The notes under the pieces were generated by a model that had not been told where the DNA came from, did no database searches, and was given only the letters and a program-made list of their open reading frames with translations. From the NCBI RefSeq assembly GCF_014333425.1, contig NZ_JACRYT010000009.1, forward strand, positions 1-64,000: a stretch of 64,000 nt of DNA, read 5' to 3'. The position numbers and the translations under genes are program-made. Source of the DNA: Zhenpiania hominis (GTDB taxonomy: Bacteria; Bacillota; Clostridia; Peptostreptococcales; Anaerovoracaceae). Shown here piece by piece: positions 42,859 to 51,450 of the stretch; positions within the stretch are counted from its first letter, which is position 1; the number at the start of each line of letters is the position of its first letter.

Positions 42859-42924
42859 ATTGACCTCCTGCCTTCACACATTTGCTGCGGGCTGGCCGGA
42901 CTTATGAAACGAAAATAAACTGGT

Positions 42925-42935
42925 AACTTTCCTGC
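42925..42935 (-). promoter_or_regulatory. antiterminator strand in the ABC-F leader
   Basis: GCAGGAAAGTT (minus strand) is perfectly complementary over 11 bases to AACTTTCCTGC, the right arm of the terminator (42815-42805). Pairing between these two excludes the terminator hairpin. Confidence 0.75.
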
Positions 42936-42997
42936 TGACTGCATAACAAAACCGGAGCGATCTTCTCACGCTTCTCCGTTTATTATGCTCTGTGTTG

Positions 42998-43018
42998 TTA
43001 GCAAGAAAAATTACGCAT
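42998..43018 (-). CDS. first leader peptide of the ABC-F attenuator
   Basis: ATG at 43018 with GAGGTGAAAAG upstream encodes MRNFSC and stops at 42998. Short leader peptides of this size at the start of the transcript are typical of drug-induced ABC-F and rRNA methylase genes. Confidence 0.65.
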   Translation of the reverse strand: MRNFSC

Positions 43019-43050
43019 CTTTTCACCTCAAATCTTTTTATTCTGTAGGA

Positions 43051-43080
43051 ATTGTATCACAGGCACAGGACTGCCGTCAA
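43051..43080 (-). promoter_or_regulatory. promoter of the ABC-F leader transcript
   Basis: On the minus strand TTGACG (43080-43075) and TACAAT (43056-43051) are 18 bases apart, placing the start near 43044, about 25 bases before the first leader peptide. Confidence 0.75.
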
Positions 43081-43107
43081 CCTGCCAGAAACAAGAAAGC
43101 GTGGATT

Positions 43108-44073
43108 TCAGATAATATCCTTTTTCATAAAATCCGCGGCGCAGGGCAGTCCGTAAGCCGGTTCCGCGGAAAACACCGCGCTGCGGATCGCTTCTGTCAT
43201 AACCTGCGCGGCCAGAGTTCCAACCGCATTAAGATCCGCTGTAACCTCCCCCGTTGACAGCGCATACACGGTATCTCCGTCCGCCTGTGTATGCACCGGT
43301 CGAATCGATCGGGCATAGCCGTTCTGCGCCATAGCCGCGATTTTGTTCATCTGCGCTTTGTCAAAATCCGCGTTTGTAATGATTGCTCCCAAGGTCGTGT
43401 TCCCGGTAAAGAGATCCCTTACTTCCAGACACTGCCGATACATTTCTTTTTCTGTTGAACGAAGTCCGTTTTTCTCCTCATTGAGAAGCCCTGCGATCTG
43501 CTCCCCCGTCTGATAGTCAAAGACATCTCCCAGAGCGTTTACTGCCGCAATAGCGCCAATCTTCAGCGGGCCTTCCTGCAGAGCAAAGCTTCCGATCCCG
43601 GTCTTCATCATAAATTCCGTTCCCTTGAATTTCCCGACCGTAGCTCCGGTACCGGCTCCGTAATTTCCGTCCCGATAGTCTCCGCTGCAGGCCCGGTATC
43701 CCATTTCCCTGTCAGGACGGATATCCTTGCTGCCAATCTGCAGATCGAACAGGCAGGACGTACAGACCAGAGGGACTTTGGCGACTCCGGTATCCACTCC
43801 GACGCCTCTTTCCTCCAGATACTTCATAACGCCGCCTGCCGCGTCCAGTCCGAAAGCGCTGCCTCCACTGAGCAGCACCGCGTGGATTTTATCTGCCGCG
43901 GCCAGAGGATTAAGAAGCTGCGTTTCCCTGCTTGCCGGGCCTCCGCCTCTTACATCCACTCCCGCGGCAGCGCCTTCTTCACATAAGATCACGGTACAGC
44001 CGGTGGCAGCCTCCCTATTCTGGGCGTTTCCAATCCGTATCTGTTCAATTTCGGTGATTGCGATTTCTTTCAT
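43108..44073 (-). CDS. P1-family (DmpA-like) aminopeptidase
   Basis: The 321-residue enzyme is an Ntn-like serine peptidase of family S58. It has VLLSGGSAFGLDAAGGVM (around 70-87), GAGTGATVGKFKG and the autocleavage region with nucleophile in GNTTLGAIITNADFDK (around 235). Members self-cleave into two chains and release N-terminal D- or L-amino acids or beta-peptides. The ATG at 44073 has GAGAGG upstream. It is 14 bases after the hybrid kinase gene and is the last gene of that operon, an unusual partner for a phosphorelay. Confidence 0.88.
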   Translation of the reverse strand: MKEIAITEIEQIRIGNAQNREAATGCTVILCEEGAAAGVDVRGGGPASRETQLLNPLAAADKIHAVLLSGGSAFGLDAAGGVMKYLEERGVGVDTGVAKVPLVCTSCLFDLQIGSKDIRPDREMGYRACSGDYRDGNYGAGTGATVGKFKGTEFMMKTGIGSFALQEGPLKIGAIAAVNALGDVFDYQTGEQIAGLLNEEKNGLRSTEKEMYRQCLEVRDLFTGNTTLGAIITNADFDKAQMNKIAAMAQNGYARSIRPVHTQADGDTVYALSTGEVTADLNAVGTLAAQVMTEAIRSAVFSAEPAYGLPCAADFMKKDII

Positions 44074-44087
44074 AGCATACCTCTCTT

Positions 44088-46616
44088 TCAATCGGAAGAA
44101 CCCATCAGTTTTTCCAGCGTCTTATAAAGGAGTGGAAAATCAATCGGTTTGGAAATATGCGCGTTCATTCCGGCGTCTTCTGTCGCCGCGATATCCTCCG
44201 CAAACGCGTTAGCCGTAACCGCGATAATCGGGATTGACTGCGCGTCTGGTCTTTTAAGGGCCCGGATTTGTTTTGCCGCTTCACACCCATCCATTACCGG
44301 CATTTGCATATCCATCAGAATTCCATCGAACGCGAACGGCTCGGAGGCTTTAAATGCCTCTACCGCTTCTTCTCCGTTCCATGCCTGTGTAATATCCGCT
44401 CCGTCCGCGGAAAGAAGTTCCGTCGCGATTTCCATATTGACCGCGTTGTCTTCTGCCAGAAGAAGCTTTTTTCCTTCTATGGAAAAGTGTCCGCTGTCCG
44501 CGGCTTCCCCGGACGTCTCCCTGTTTTCGTCTCCCGCCACCGTCATAAGCGGAAGGATGATTGTAAAGGTACTTCCCTGATCCGGACTGCTGGCTACATA
44601 AATCTCACCGTTCATCTGGGATACCAGATTCTTGACGATTGGCATCCCCAGTCCGGTACCGGAAACCTCTTTGGCGTGGAACCGCATTTCTCTCGCGTAC
44701 GGTTCAAACAGATCTTTTAGAAAATCTTCCGTCATGCCGATTCCGGTATCCTGCACGACAAATTTATACTTTGCGTACTCTCCGCCTTCCGTCTGTATCA
44801 CGGATACCGATACTTCATCCTCTTCTTCGGTGAATTTCAGAGCGTTTGAAAGCAGATTATTCAGGATCTGACTGATGCGCAGCGGATCTCCGATCACTTC
44901 CTCATCCTTCAGATCAAAGGACAGCGAGAATGTTTTCCCTTCCTTCTGCGCCTGAATCCGGAACGTTTCCAAACAGTCTTCCACACATTTTTTCAAATGG
45001 AACTGCTGATTACTCAGGGTCATCTTCCCCTGTTCGATTCTGGACATGTCCAGAATATCATTGATCAGCGCCAGAAGCTGCCTGCTGGAAAGGTTGATTT
45101 TTTCTGTATATCCCGTGATTTTTTCCGGCTCCTGTAAATGCTGCGGAATCAGTTCGGATAATCCGATAATCGCGTTTAAAGGGGTACGCATATCATGAGA
45201 CATATTGCTGAAAAATGTCTGTTTGGCTTCCTCGCTCTCTCTGGAAGCCTTCAGCGCGTTTTCAAGAAGGCTGCGTTCCCGCAGCTGTCTCTGCTTTTCC
45301 TCTTCCACCTGGCGGAAACACAATACGACTTCTTCCGGCGCCAGAGACTCATCAAAGAGAACCCTCACGCTGACCCACCGATACTCTTCGCCGAATTTTC
45401 TCAGAAAATCTCCGCCAAAATCACGAATGCGCTGTGAAACAAGACGCCGGATGTTTTCCAGAGAGAAGCTTTCCATATATTCCTTATATGCGGATTCTTC
45501 GATCACTTCTCCCATCACCTTCAGCAGATCCTGATAATTTCCCTTCTGCTCCAGCCTGCTGCGAACATAATCGGAGCCTTTGATCATTTCATAGGTTTTC
45601 TGTCCGAAATCAATCCGGTACAACGCGTAATAGGAATTCCCCAGGACTCTGACGGTTTCGTTCGTGCGCTCCATCCTCGCGTTCAGTCTCCATTCCCGCC
45701 AGCTCATCCAGATGATCACCAGCAGAAACAGCAGGAACACAGCCCCCAAAATAAGGATCAGCTTATTCCAGTTTCCCAGGATATTCTGATAGGGAATTGT
45801 AATAATAGAAAACCACCCGTTAGACATCCGACTGTAATAGACCGCCCTGTGCCCACCGTCCAAATCTTCAATATACGCGTTGTAAGAATCAAGATTTCCC
45901 GCCTTAATCTCTTTTATCAGATCGTCTACATAATTCTGCAGCTCCCCCCGGATGCCGCTCAGTTCCGTCTGGCTGTAAATCAGCTCACCTGTACTGTCAC
46001 ATAAAAAAAAGGAATCCCCCTCTGACAGCTCGCCTGGATTTTCCTGGACATGAAAGTTTCTGGGAAAAATGTCAAACGCAATTATAGCATCCGCAATTTC
46101 ACATTTCTGCGCGGCTGTAATAACCGGCTCCTGGTAAATCGCGTCGGTATAAACATTCGTAAAGATCACTTCACCTTCCGCGGCGCTTGCCTCTTGGTAC
46201 CACTGCGTTTCCTGAAAATCATAAGACTCATCTCCCTCCCACGGATTCAGAGCAATGATCTCCCCGTCCAGCACAATATACGGATCCACTTTTCCCTCTC
46301 CCAGAACAGCCTCGATCCGCTCAAAATAGACCTGCATCCATTGGATCATCTCCTGCCTCGGCTCCCCATCCCGCACCCGCTGGTCGATGGATGCCACACC
46401 AATCGAAATCAGCGTTTCATAAACGGTCAGGTTATTTCTCTCCTCCGACGCGTAGTTCCGTGAAAGCGAACTTCCCAGACTTTGCGCGTTTTTCAGAAGT
46501 TCTACCCGAAACATTTGAAATCCGATGCCGGCAATCAGTACCAGCGCCAGGAACGCAATAATATGAACCCGCATTTTATAAAAAATCTGCTTCCACCCGG
46601 GTTGCTTTTTCTGCAT
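44088..46616 (-). CDS. dCache-type hybrid histidine kinase
   Basis: The 842-residue kinase has TM1 at about 15-36, a large extracytoplasmic Cache-like sensor at about 45-275 (with YFERIEAVLGEGKVDPYIVL and WYQEAS), TM2 at about 284-304, a PAS-like linker, HisKA with SNMSHDMRTPLNAII (His about 474), HATPase (NLLSNALKF, GTGLGMPI) and a C-terminal receiver (LLLAEDNAVN, Asp in GILMDMQMPVMDG). There is no HPt domain; a free HPt gene lies directly upstream and overlaps by one base. Cache sensors bind amino acids or organic acids. Confidence 0.92.
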   Translation of the reverse strand: MQKKQPGWKQIFYKMRVHIIAFLALVLIAGIGFQMFRVELLKNAQSLGSSLSRNYASEERNNLTVYETLISIGVASIDQRVRDGEPRQEMIQWMQVYFERIEAVLGEGKVDPYIVLDGEIIALNPWEGDESYDFQETQWYQEASAAEGEVIFTNVYTDAIYQEPVITAAQKCEIADAIIAFDIFPRNFHVQENPGELSEGDSFFLCDSTGELIYSQTELSGIRGELQNYVDDLIKEIKAGNLDSYNAYIEDLDGGHRAVYYSRMSNGWFSIITIPYQNILGNWNKLILILGAVFLLFLLVIIWMSWREWRLNARMERTNETVRVLGNSYYALYRIDFGQKTYEMIKGSDYVRSRLEQKGNYQDLLKVMGEVIEESAYKEYMESFSLENIRRLVSQRIRDFGGDFLRKFGEEYRWVSVRVLFDESLAPEEVVLCFRQVEEEKQRQLRERSLLENALKASRESEEAKQTFFSNMSHDMRTPLNAIIGLSELIPQHLQEPEKITGYTEKINLSSRQLLALINDILDMSRIEQGKMTLSNQQFHLKKCVEDCLETFRIQAQKEGKTFSLSFDLKDEEVIGDPLRISQILNNLLSNALKFTEEEDEVSVSVIQTEGGEYAKYKFVVQDTGIGMTEDFLKDLFEPYAREMRFHAKEVSGTGLGMPIVKNLVSQMNGEIYVASSPDQGSTFTIILPLMTVAGDENRETSGEAADSGHFSIEGKKLLLAEDNAVNMEIATELLSADGADITQAWNGEEAVEAFKASEPFAFDGILMDMQMPVMDGCEAAKQIRALKRPDAQSIPIIAVTANAFAEDIAATEDAGMNAHISKPIDFPLLYKTLEKLMGSSD

Positions 46617-46972
46617 CAGAACGCCCTCCGCACAGCATCCGCCGCTTTTTCATACGCTTTTGAGATATCCGGCATCATAGCGGCTGCCTCGTTCCAGTTG
46701 TCTTCCCGCATCAGCTGTACCTGCCGAGTCAAAAGACCATGAAGCCCGGAGATGGATAAATTGCCGCATACGCCCTTCAATGTATGGGAGGCGGTAAGCG
46801 CGGCGTCCTGTTCCCCGGCGGAAACCGCGGATTTCAGCTTTTCGTAATTCTCATCCTCTAAAAATTTTTTGAGAAACCGTTCCAGCAAAGACTCATTCCC
46901 CATTAACCGCTCCAGCGCGTCGTCGACGTCAATCCCGGCCGATATCAGAATCTGTTTTCTACTCTCATCCAT
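46616..46972 (-). CDS. free-standing HPt phosphotransfer protein
   Basis: The 118-residue four-helix protein has the HPt motif ASHTLKGVCGNLSISGL with the phospho-histidine (around 56). The ATG at 46972 has GGAGGAG upstream. It lies between the REC-HD-GYP gene (gap of one base) and the hybrid kinase (stop and start overlap, TGATG), so it should move phosphate from the kinase receiver to the HD-GYP response regulator. Confidence 0.93.
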   Translation of the reverse strand: MDESRKQILISAGIDVDDALERLMGNESLLERFLKKFLEDENYEKLKSAVSAGEQDAALTASHTLKGVCGNLSISGLHGLLTRQVQLMREDNWNEAAAMMPDISKAYEKAADAVRRAF

Positions 46973-46973
46973 T

Positions 46974-48077
46974 TCAGAACTCCTCCTTTTCTTTACGGTA
47001 CAGTTCACGTATTTGTTTTTCTACCGAAAAAAAGCTGTCCAGCAGACGCGGATTGAAGATACCGCACTGCCCGTCCGCAATCATCCGCAGCGCCTCTTCA
47101 CAGCTGAACGCGTCTTTATAAACCCGCTTGCTGATCAAAGCGTCATACACATCCGCCAGGGAAACCACCTGTGCCCAGATCGAAATTTCATCTCCCTTCA
47201 GACCGTCCGGATATCCCTTTCCGTCCCACCGCTCGTGATGATGACGGGCGATATCATACGCATACTGATAAGACGCGTGTTCTTTCATCTGAGGGATCTT
47301 GTCCAAAAGCTGCGCGCCCTGAATCGTATGAGTTTTCATGATATCAAATTCTTCAGCGGTCAGCTTTCCCGGTTTTTCCAAAATCGCGTCCGGAATGGCA
47401 ATTTTTCCAACATCATGCATAATGGAAGCCAGAGCGATCTGTTCGATTTTTTCCTCCGACATGCCGTCTCCCAGCTTTGTATTAGTCAGCAGGAATTTGG
47501 TAATATCATGAATTCTCCGAACATGGGATCCGGATTCTCCACTGCGAAATTCAATGGCTGTGGACAGGGCCTCAATCATTCCCTGGTTCAGTTCGATAAT
47601 CTGCTGCGCCTGCTGCAGAAGTTCGGACTGCTGCTGCTGAACCACATTTCCCAGGCGCTTTCTCGCTCGAAACAGTTCCACGACCGAATTCACCCGCCGC
47701 TGAACCACATACGGAACCACCGGCTTGCTGATCACATCCATAACGCCCATCTGATAGGCCTCTTTCATCGTGCTGTCGCTGGCCTCCGCTGTAATCAGAA
47801 ATACCGGAATTTTATTCAGAAGATCCTGCTCCAGCAGATGTTTCAGGACTTCGATTCCATCCATTTCTGGCATAACAACATCCAACAGAATGGCGCAAAG
47901 ACGATCCGGTTCCGCCAAAATTTTTTCCAGTCCGACCCTCCCGTTTTCCGCTTCTTCTATCGTATAAAACGGAAGGAAAATGTTTTCCAGAATCCCCCGG
48001 TTAATCACGTCGTCGTCTACAATCAAAAGTGTCTCCGCCGCAGAGCCGTTCTTTGTACGCAGGCTGTTAAAATCCAT
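46974..48077 (-). CDS. response regulator with HD-GYP c-di-GMP phosphodiesterase domain
   Basis: The 367-residue protein has an N-terminal receiver (ETLLIVDDDVINRG; phospho-Asp about 66 in ILLDVVMPEMDG; Lys in ISKP) and, after a coiled-coil of glutamines (VVQQQQSELLQQAQQ), an HD-GYP domain: HVRRIHDITKFLL, IMHDVGKIAIPD, DIARHHHERWDGKGYPDGLKG. The ATG at 48077 has GGGAGGG upstream. It would hydrolyse cyclic di-GMP when phosphorylated. It is the first gene of the phosphorelay operon. Confidence 0.94.
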   Translation of the reverse strand: MDFNSLRTKNGSAAETLLIVDDDVINRGILENIFLPFYTIEEAENGRVGLEKILAEPDRLCAILLDVVMPEMDGIEVLKHLLEQDLLNKIPVFLITAEASDSTMKEAYQMGVMDVISKPVVPYVVQRRVNSVVELFRARKRLGNVVQQQQSELLQQAQQIIELNQGMIEALSTAIEFRSGESGSHVRRIHDITKFLLTNTKLGDGMSEEKIEQIALASIMHDVGKIAIPDAILEKPGKLTAEEFDIMKTHTIQGAQLLDKIPQMKEHASYQYAYDIARHHHERWDGKGYPDGLKGDEISIWAQVVSLADVYDALISKRVYKDAFSCEEALRMIADGQCGIFNPRLLDSFFSVEKQIRELYRKEKEEF

Positions 48078-48173
48078 ATATTTCCCTCCCCGCAAATTGT
48101 TGGCTTTATTGTATCATGAACATTTCCGAAAGTACAGTAACCGCGGACAGGTATTCCTTCCATTTATTTTTTG

Positions 48174-48220
48174 ATTGTTAACTTCTTACGGTTGACAATT
48201 TTTTCTCTATCCCTTAAACT
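48174..48220 (+). promoter_or_regulatory. birA promoter with BirA-like operator
   Basis: TTGACA (48192-48197) and TAAACT (48215-48220) are 17 bases apart. Overlapping the -35 is a dyad, TTGTTAAC (48175-48182) and GTTGACAA (48191-48198), matching the half-sites of Bacillota biotin operators (TTGTTAAC...GTTAACAA) at 15 of 16 positions, but with an 8-base rather than about 15-base spacer. It suggests autoregulation by BirA. Confidence 0.6.
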
Positions 48221-48249
48221 GATTTTGAAACAGATAAGGAGGAAGTTTT

Positions 48250-49221
48250 ATGTCCGTAAAAGAGCAGGTACTAAAAGAATTGGAAGAGCGGAAAGGAGAA
48301 AGCCTTTCCGGAGAGAAGCTGGCAGAGCAGATGGGCGTTTCCAGAGCCGCCATCCATAAGGCGATCAAAGCACTGCGGGAAGACGGATACCAGATCCACG
48401 CGGGAACAAATCGCGGCTATCAGCTTGACATAGAAAGCGATATGCTGTCCGCCCAGGGGATTAAGGCCCATTTGGCGCCGGATTGGAAATCGCTGCCGAT
48501 CTATGTCTATAAAACGGTGGATTCTACAAATAACGCGGCTAAAAAGCTTGCGGTAGAGGGCGCGGAGCACGGTACCGCAGTCTTTGCCTTCCATCAAAGC
48601 CATGGCAGAGGCCGTCTGGGGCGCAGTTTTCTCTCTCCTGCCAATACAGGAATTTATATGAGCGTTCTGCTCAAGCCTTCTTTTGATATCCGGCGTTCTG
48701 TTCTCGTCACCACCGCGGCCTCGGTTGCCGTTGTGCGGGCGATAGAAAAAGTCTGTGGTCTGCGTCCGGAAATAAAATGGGTAAATGATATCTATCTGTA
48801 CGGAAAAAAAATCTGCGGAATCCTGACCGAAGCGATCACAGACTTTGAGAGCGGTCAAATCCAAAATTTAATCCTTGGAATCGGAATCAACTGCAGCACC
48901 AACGAATTTCCGAAGGATCTTCTGGAAATCGCAGGCGCGCTGGAAGGCTCCTTCTCAAAAAACGAACTGGCTGCCGAAGTTCTCAATCAGCTGCTTCCTC
49001 TGATCGAGCATCTGGAAGATCGTACATTTCTTGAAGATTATAGGGGCCACTCCCTGGTAATCGGCAAAGACATACAGGTTTACAAGGGCGGATACGCGGG
49101 CACTGTTCCGGGCCGCGGAGCCTCCGCTCTCGGCATCGACGAAAACGGCGGTCTGATTGTGCAGTATGATTCCGGTGAACGGGAAACGCTGGCTACCGGC
49201 GAAATTTCCATCCGCTTGTAA
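48250..49221 (+). CDS. birA: bifunctional biotin-protein ligase and biotin operon repressor
   Basis: The 323-residue protein has an N-terminal winged helix (residues 1-60, SGEKLAEQMGVSRAAIHKAI) followed by the ligase domain with HQSHGRGRLGRSFLSP (biotin-AMP loop), EIKWVNDIYLYGKKICGIL and a C-terminal SH3-like part. It attaches biotin to acetyl-CoA carboxylase-type proteins and represses biotin genes. AAGGAGG precedes the ATG. bioY follows 11 bases later, and a biotin-operator-like dyad covers the promoter. Confidence 0.95.
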   Translation: MSVKEQVLKELEERKGESLSGEKLAEQMGVSRAAIHKAIKALREDGYQIHAGTNRGYQLDIESDMLSAQGIKAHLAPDWKSLPIYVYKTVDSTNNAAKKLAVEGAEHGTAVFAFHQSHGRGRLGRSFLSPANTGIYMSVLLKPSFDIRRSVLVTTAASVAVVRAIEKVCGLRPEIKWVNDIYLYGKKICGILTEAITDFESGQIQNLILGIGINCSTNEFPKDLLEIAGALEGSFSKNELAAEVLNQLLPLIEHLEDRTFLEDYRGHSLVIGKDIQVYKGGYAGTVPGRGASALGIDENGGLIVQYDSGERETLATGEISIRL

Positions 49222-49232
49222 AGGAGGCTTTC

Positions 49233-49772
49233 ATGCGCAGATATTCGAAAACAGCACGGCTTTTGATCAGCGCTCTGTTCGCGGCGCTGACCGCCGTCTG
49301 CTCCTTTATTTCCATACCTCTCCCCTTTACACCTGTTCCCGTGAATCTGGCCACCCTTTCTGTCTTTCTCGCGGGCGGGCTTTTAGGCTGGAGATACGGA
49401 ACGATCAGTCAGATGGTGTACTTACTTCTGGGAGCTGTCGGCGTTCCGGTCTTTCATAACTTTACCGGCGGGTTTGGGATTCTCGCCGGGCCGACCGGCG
49501 GCTATATCGTCGGTTATGCGGTGGCGGCCTTTCTTACCGGCTGGATACTGGATCACCGCAAAAATCCGGATCGGTTTTCCGCGCTGGCACTCAGCATGAC
49601 TGCCGGGCTTTTTTCCTGTTATCTGCTGGGGACCGCATGGTTTATGGCGTCTTCCGCCTCCGCTTTGATTCCTGCCCTCGCGGCCTGTGTTTTTCCGTTT
49701 CTTCCGGGGGACGCGCTTAAGATTATCGCGGCCTGTATCCTGGTTCGAAAACTCAGACCTGTTCTAACATGA
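49233..49772 (+). CDS. bioY: biotin transporter BioY
   Basis: The 179-residue S component of an ECF-type biotin transporter has six hydrophobic helices and the BioY features SIPLPFTPVPVNLATLSVFL, GGLLGWRYG, LLGAVGVPVFHNFTGGFG and GPTGGYIVGY. AAGGAGG precedes the ATG. It is co-transcribed with birA, so biotin import is tied to the biotin sensor. No biotin synthesis genes are nearby, which fits a biotin scavenger. Confidence 0.95.
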   Translation: MRRYSKTARLLISALFAALTAVCSFISIPLPFTPVPVNLATLSVFLAGGLLGWRYGTISQMVYLLLGAVGVPVFHNFTGGFGILAGPTGGYIVGYAVAAFLTGWILDHRKNPDRFSALALSMTAGLFSCYLLGTAWFMASSASALIPALAACVFPFLPGDALKIIAACILVRKLRPVLT

Positions 49773-49818
49773 GCAGTTGTGATAAAATGGATCTGATTAA
49801 GAAAGGTGGGAATACAGA

Positions 49819-50964
49819 GTGAAAAAATGGCTTGGAATCGCCGCGGTTCTTATTGTTCTCCTTGGGGCAGGACTTTTTTTCATGCAGGGCGAACCAGAAA
49901 AAACCGCATCTTCCAATTCAGATTCAGAGACGGCTGCTCCGGAAAAGCCGGATTATGTCCGGGAGCTTGCCGAAAGTATGACACTGGAGGAAAAGGTAGG
50001 GCAGATGTTTCTTGCCTGTGTTTCAAACAGCACCATCAGCCGGGAGGATATCGCTTCTTACGGCCTGGGCGGCTACCTCTTTTTCTCCGATTTTTTTGAA
50101 ACTCGGACTCCGGAATCGGTAACCTCGGATCTTGCGTCTTATCAGGAAGCGGCATCCGTCCCTATGCTCATGGCCGTAGACGAAGAAGGCGGCAGCGTAG
50201 TCCGAATCAGCAAATATTCCGCCTATCGTCCGCAGCCGTTTGCTTCCCCGCAGGAGGTCTACGCGCAAAGCGGGTTCGAAGGTCTGCGGCGGGACGCGGA
50301 AGAAAAATCAGAGTTTCTGCTCTCCATGGGAATTAATGTAAATCTTGCTCCGGTCTGCGATCTTACTTCGGATCAGAACGCGTTTATTTATCCCCGCACC
50401 CTTGGTGAAAACGCGAAAAAAACATCCCGCTATGTCCGGGAAGTTGTCTCTGCTATGAACCAAAAAAAGATAGGATCCGCTTTGAAGCATTTTCCGGGTT
50501 ATGGGGGAAACGCAGATACCCATACCGGAATCGCGACCGATACCCGAAGATACCAGGACTTTGTTTCCCGTGATTTCCTTCCCTTTGAAGCCGGAATCGA
50601 AGCGGGCGCTCCCTGTGTTCTGGTCAGTCATAATATTGTAACGGCTATGGATGAGAGCAAACCTGCTTCTCTTTCCGAAAATGTGCATCAGATCCTGCGG
50701 GAGGAGTTAGGCTTTGACGGTGTGATTCTGACCGACGATCTGGCAATGGAAGGCGTACAGGGATACAGCGGAGAGGAAAATATCGCGGTCTCTGCCATTC
50801 AGGCAGGAAATGATCTTCTCTGTACCAGCCGATATACAGAGCAGATCCCCGCTGTCGTCCAGGCTGTCCGCGACGGCAAAATCTCAGAAAAGCAAATTAC
50901 AGATTCGGCTCTCCGCGTCCTTCGCTGGAAAGAAAAGCTGGGTCTGTTTGAAGAAAAGGAGTGA
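49819..50964 (+). CDS. exported GH3 beta-N-acetylhexosaminidase-like enzyme
   Basis: The 381-residue protein starts at GTG (49819) with GAAAGGTGGG upstream. A signal anchor (about 5-22) is followed by a linker and a GH3 barrel: LMAVDEEGGSVVRI, NLAPVCDL, the signature KHFPGYGGNADTHTG (catalytic acid loop) and the nucleophile Asp in VILTDDLAMEGV. It resembles NagZ-type muropeptide glucosaminidases acting outside the cell. It follows bioY by about 45 bases. Confidence 0.9.
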   Translation: MKKWLGIAAVLIVLLGAGLFFMQGEPEKTASSNSDSETAAPEKPDYVRELAESMTLEEKVGQMFLACVSNSTISREDIASYGLGGYLFFSDFFETRTPESVTSDLASYQEAASVPMLMAVDEEGGSVVRISKYSAYRPQPFASPQEVYAQSGFEGLRRDAEEKSEFLLSMGINVNLAPVCDLTSDQNAFIYPRTLGENAKKTSRYVREVVSAMNQKKIGSALKHFPGYGGNADTHTGIATDTRRYQDFVSRDFLPFEAGIEAGAPCVLVSHNIVTAMDESKPASLSENVHQILREELGFDGVILTDDLAMEGVQGYSGEENIAVSAIQAGNDLLCTSRYTEQIPAVVQAVRDGKISEKQITDSALRVLRWKEKLGLFEEKE

Positions 50965-50969
50965 TAACA

Positions 50970-51116
50970 ATGCTGAAATACTGCCCAGTCTGCTATACAG
51001 AATTTGAAACAGAAGAAAATGTGTGCCCGCAGTGCGGCGGTCCTTTGAAAAAACCTCTTACCGAGGAAGAGTCCGAGGAATGGCTGGAACTTCTGATGAC
51101 AGAAATCCGGGCCTGA
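50970..51116 (+). CDS. 48-residue zinc-ribbon protein
   Basis: The product MLKYCPVCYTEF... has two CxxC knuckles, CPVC (5-8) and CPQC (19-22), typical of a small zinc ribbon, followed by an acidic tail (TEEESEEWLELLMTEIRA). AAGGAG stands eight bases before the ATG, and the gene starts five bases after the GH3 stop, so it is probably translated. Function unknown; such ribbons often bind nucleic acid or proteins. Confidence 0.7.
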   Translation: MLKYCPVCYTEFETEENVCPQCGGPLKKPLTEEESEEWLELLMTEIRA

Positions 51117-51361
51117 ACAATCGGGTGTTCTTTTAAAAGAAAAACAGGGCAGCTACCCTTCTGTTCCGGGGCTGTCCTGTTTGTTTGCCTGAGTTTCTTT
51201 TCCATGCCTTGCATTTCTTCCCGAAGAGTATTTGCCATGTCTTGCATCTCTCCCCGAAGATCATTTTCCATATTCTGCAGTCTTTGTTCCATTACAGTCT
51301 GCCGCTGCGACAGTCCCTGAACTTCTTCATAAATCCTCTCAAGTAATTCTCTCTGTTCCAC
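50993..51361 (-). pseudogene. coiled-coil protein gene, probably truncated
   Basis: A GTG at 51361 with AAAAGGAGG upstream opens a frame whose first 60 residues are a heptad coiled coil (MEQRELLERIYEEVQGL then QRLQNMENDLRGEMQDM, with a repeat EMQ(D/G)M). After about residue 60 the sequence runs through the hairpin at 51142-51182 and then antisense to the zinc-ribbon gene, ending in low-complexity serines. This looks like an intact N-terminus joined to unrelated sequence. A functional short form is possible. Confidence 0.45.
51131..51190. terminator. bidirectional terminator
   Basis: AAACAGGGCAGC (51142-51153) and GCTGTCCTGTTT (51171-51182) form a 12-pair stem with T-runs on both strands. On the plus strand it ends the birA-to-zinc-ribbon transcript; on the minus strand it lies inside the truncated coiled-coil frame. 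Confidence 0.75.
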
Positions 51362-51450
51362 AAAAATTCCTCCTTTTCCTCTTATTGTGGAACCATTCTA
51401 TCTCTCTAAGGATATCTTCGCAAGACATTTTTGTAAATTTTTTCCTTTTT

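Noticed and set aside
46869..48119. A 416-codon plus-strand frame opposite the REC-HD-GYP gene
   Set aside because: The minus-strand gene has all catalytic motifs and a ribosome site; the plus frame has neither.
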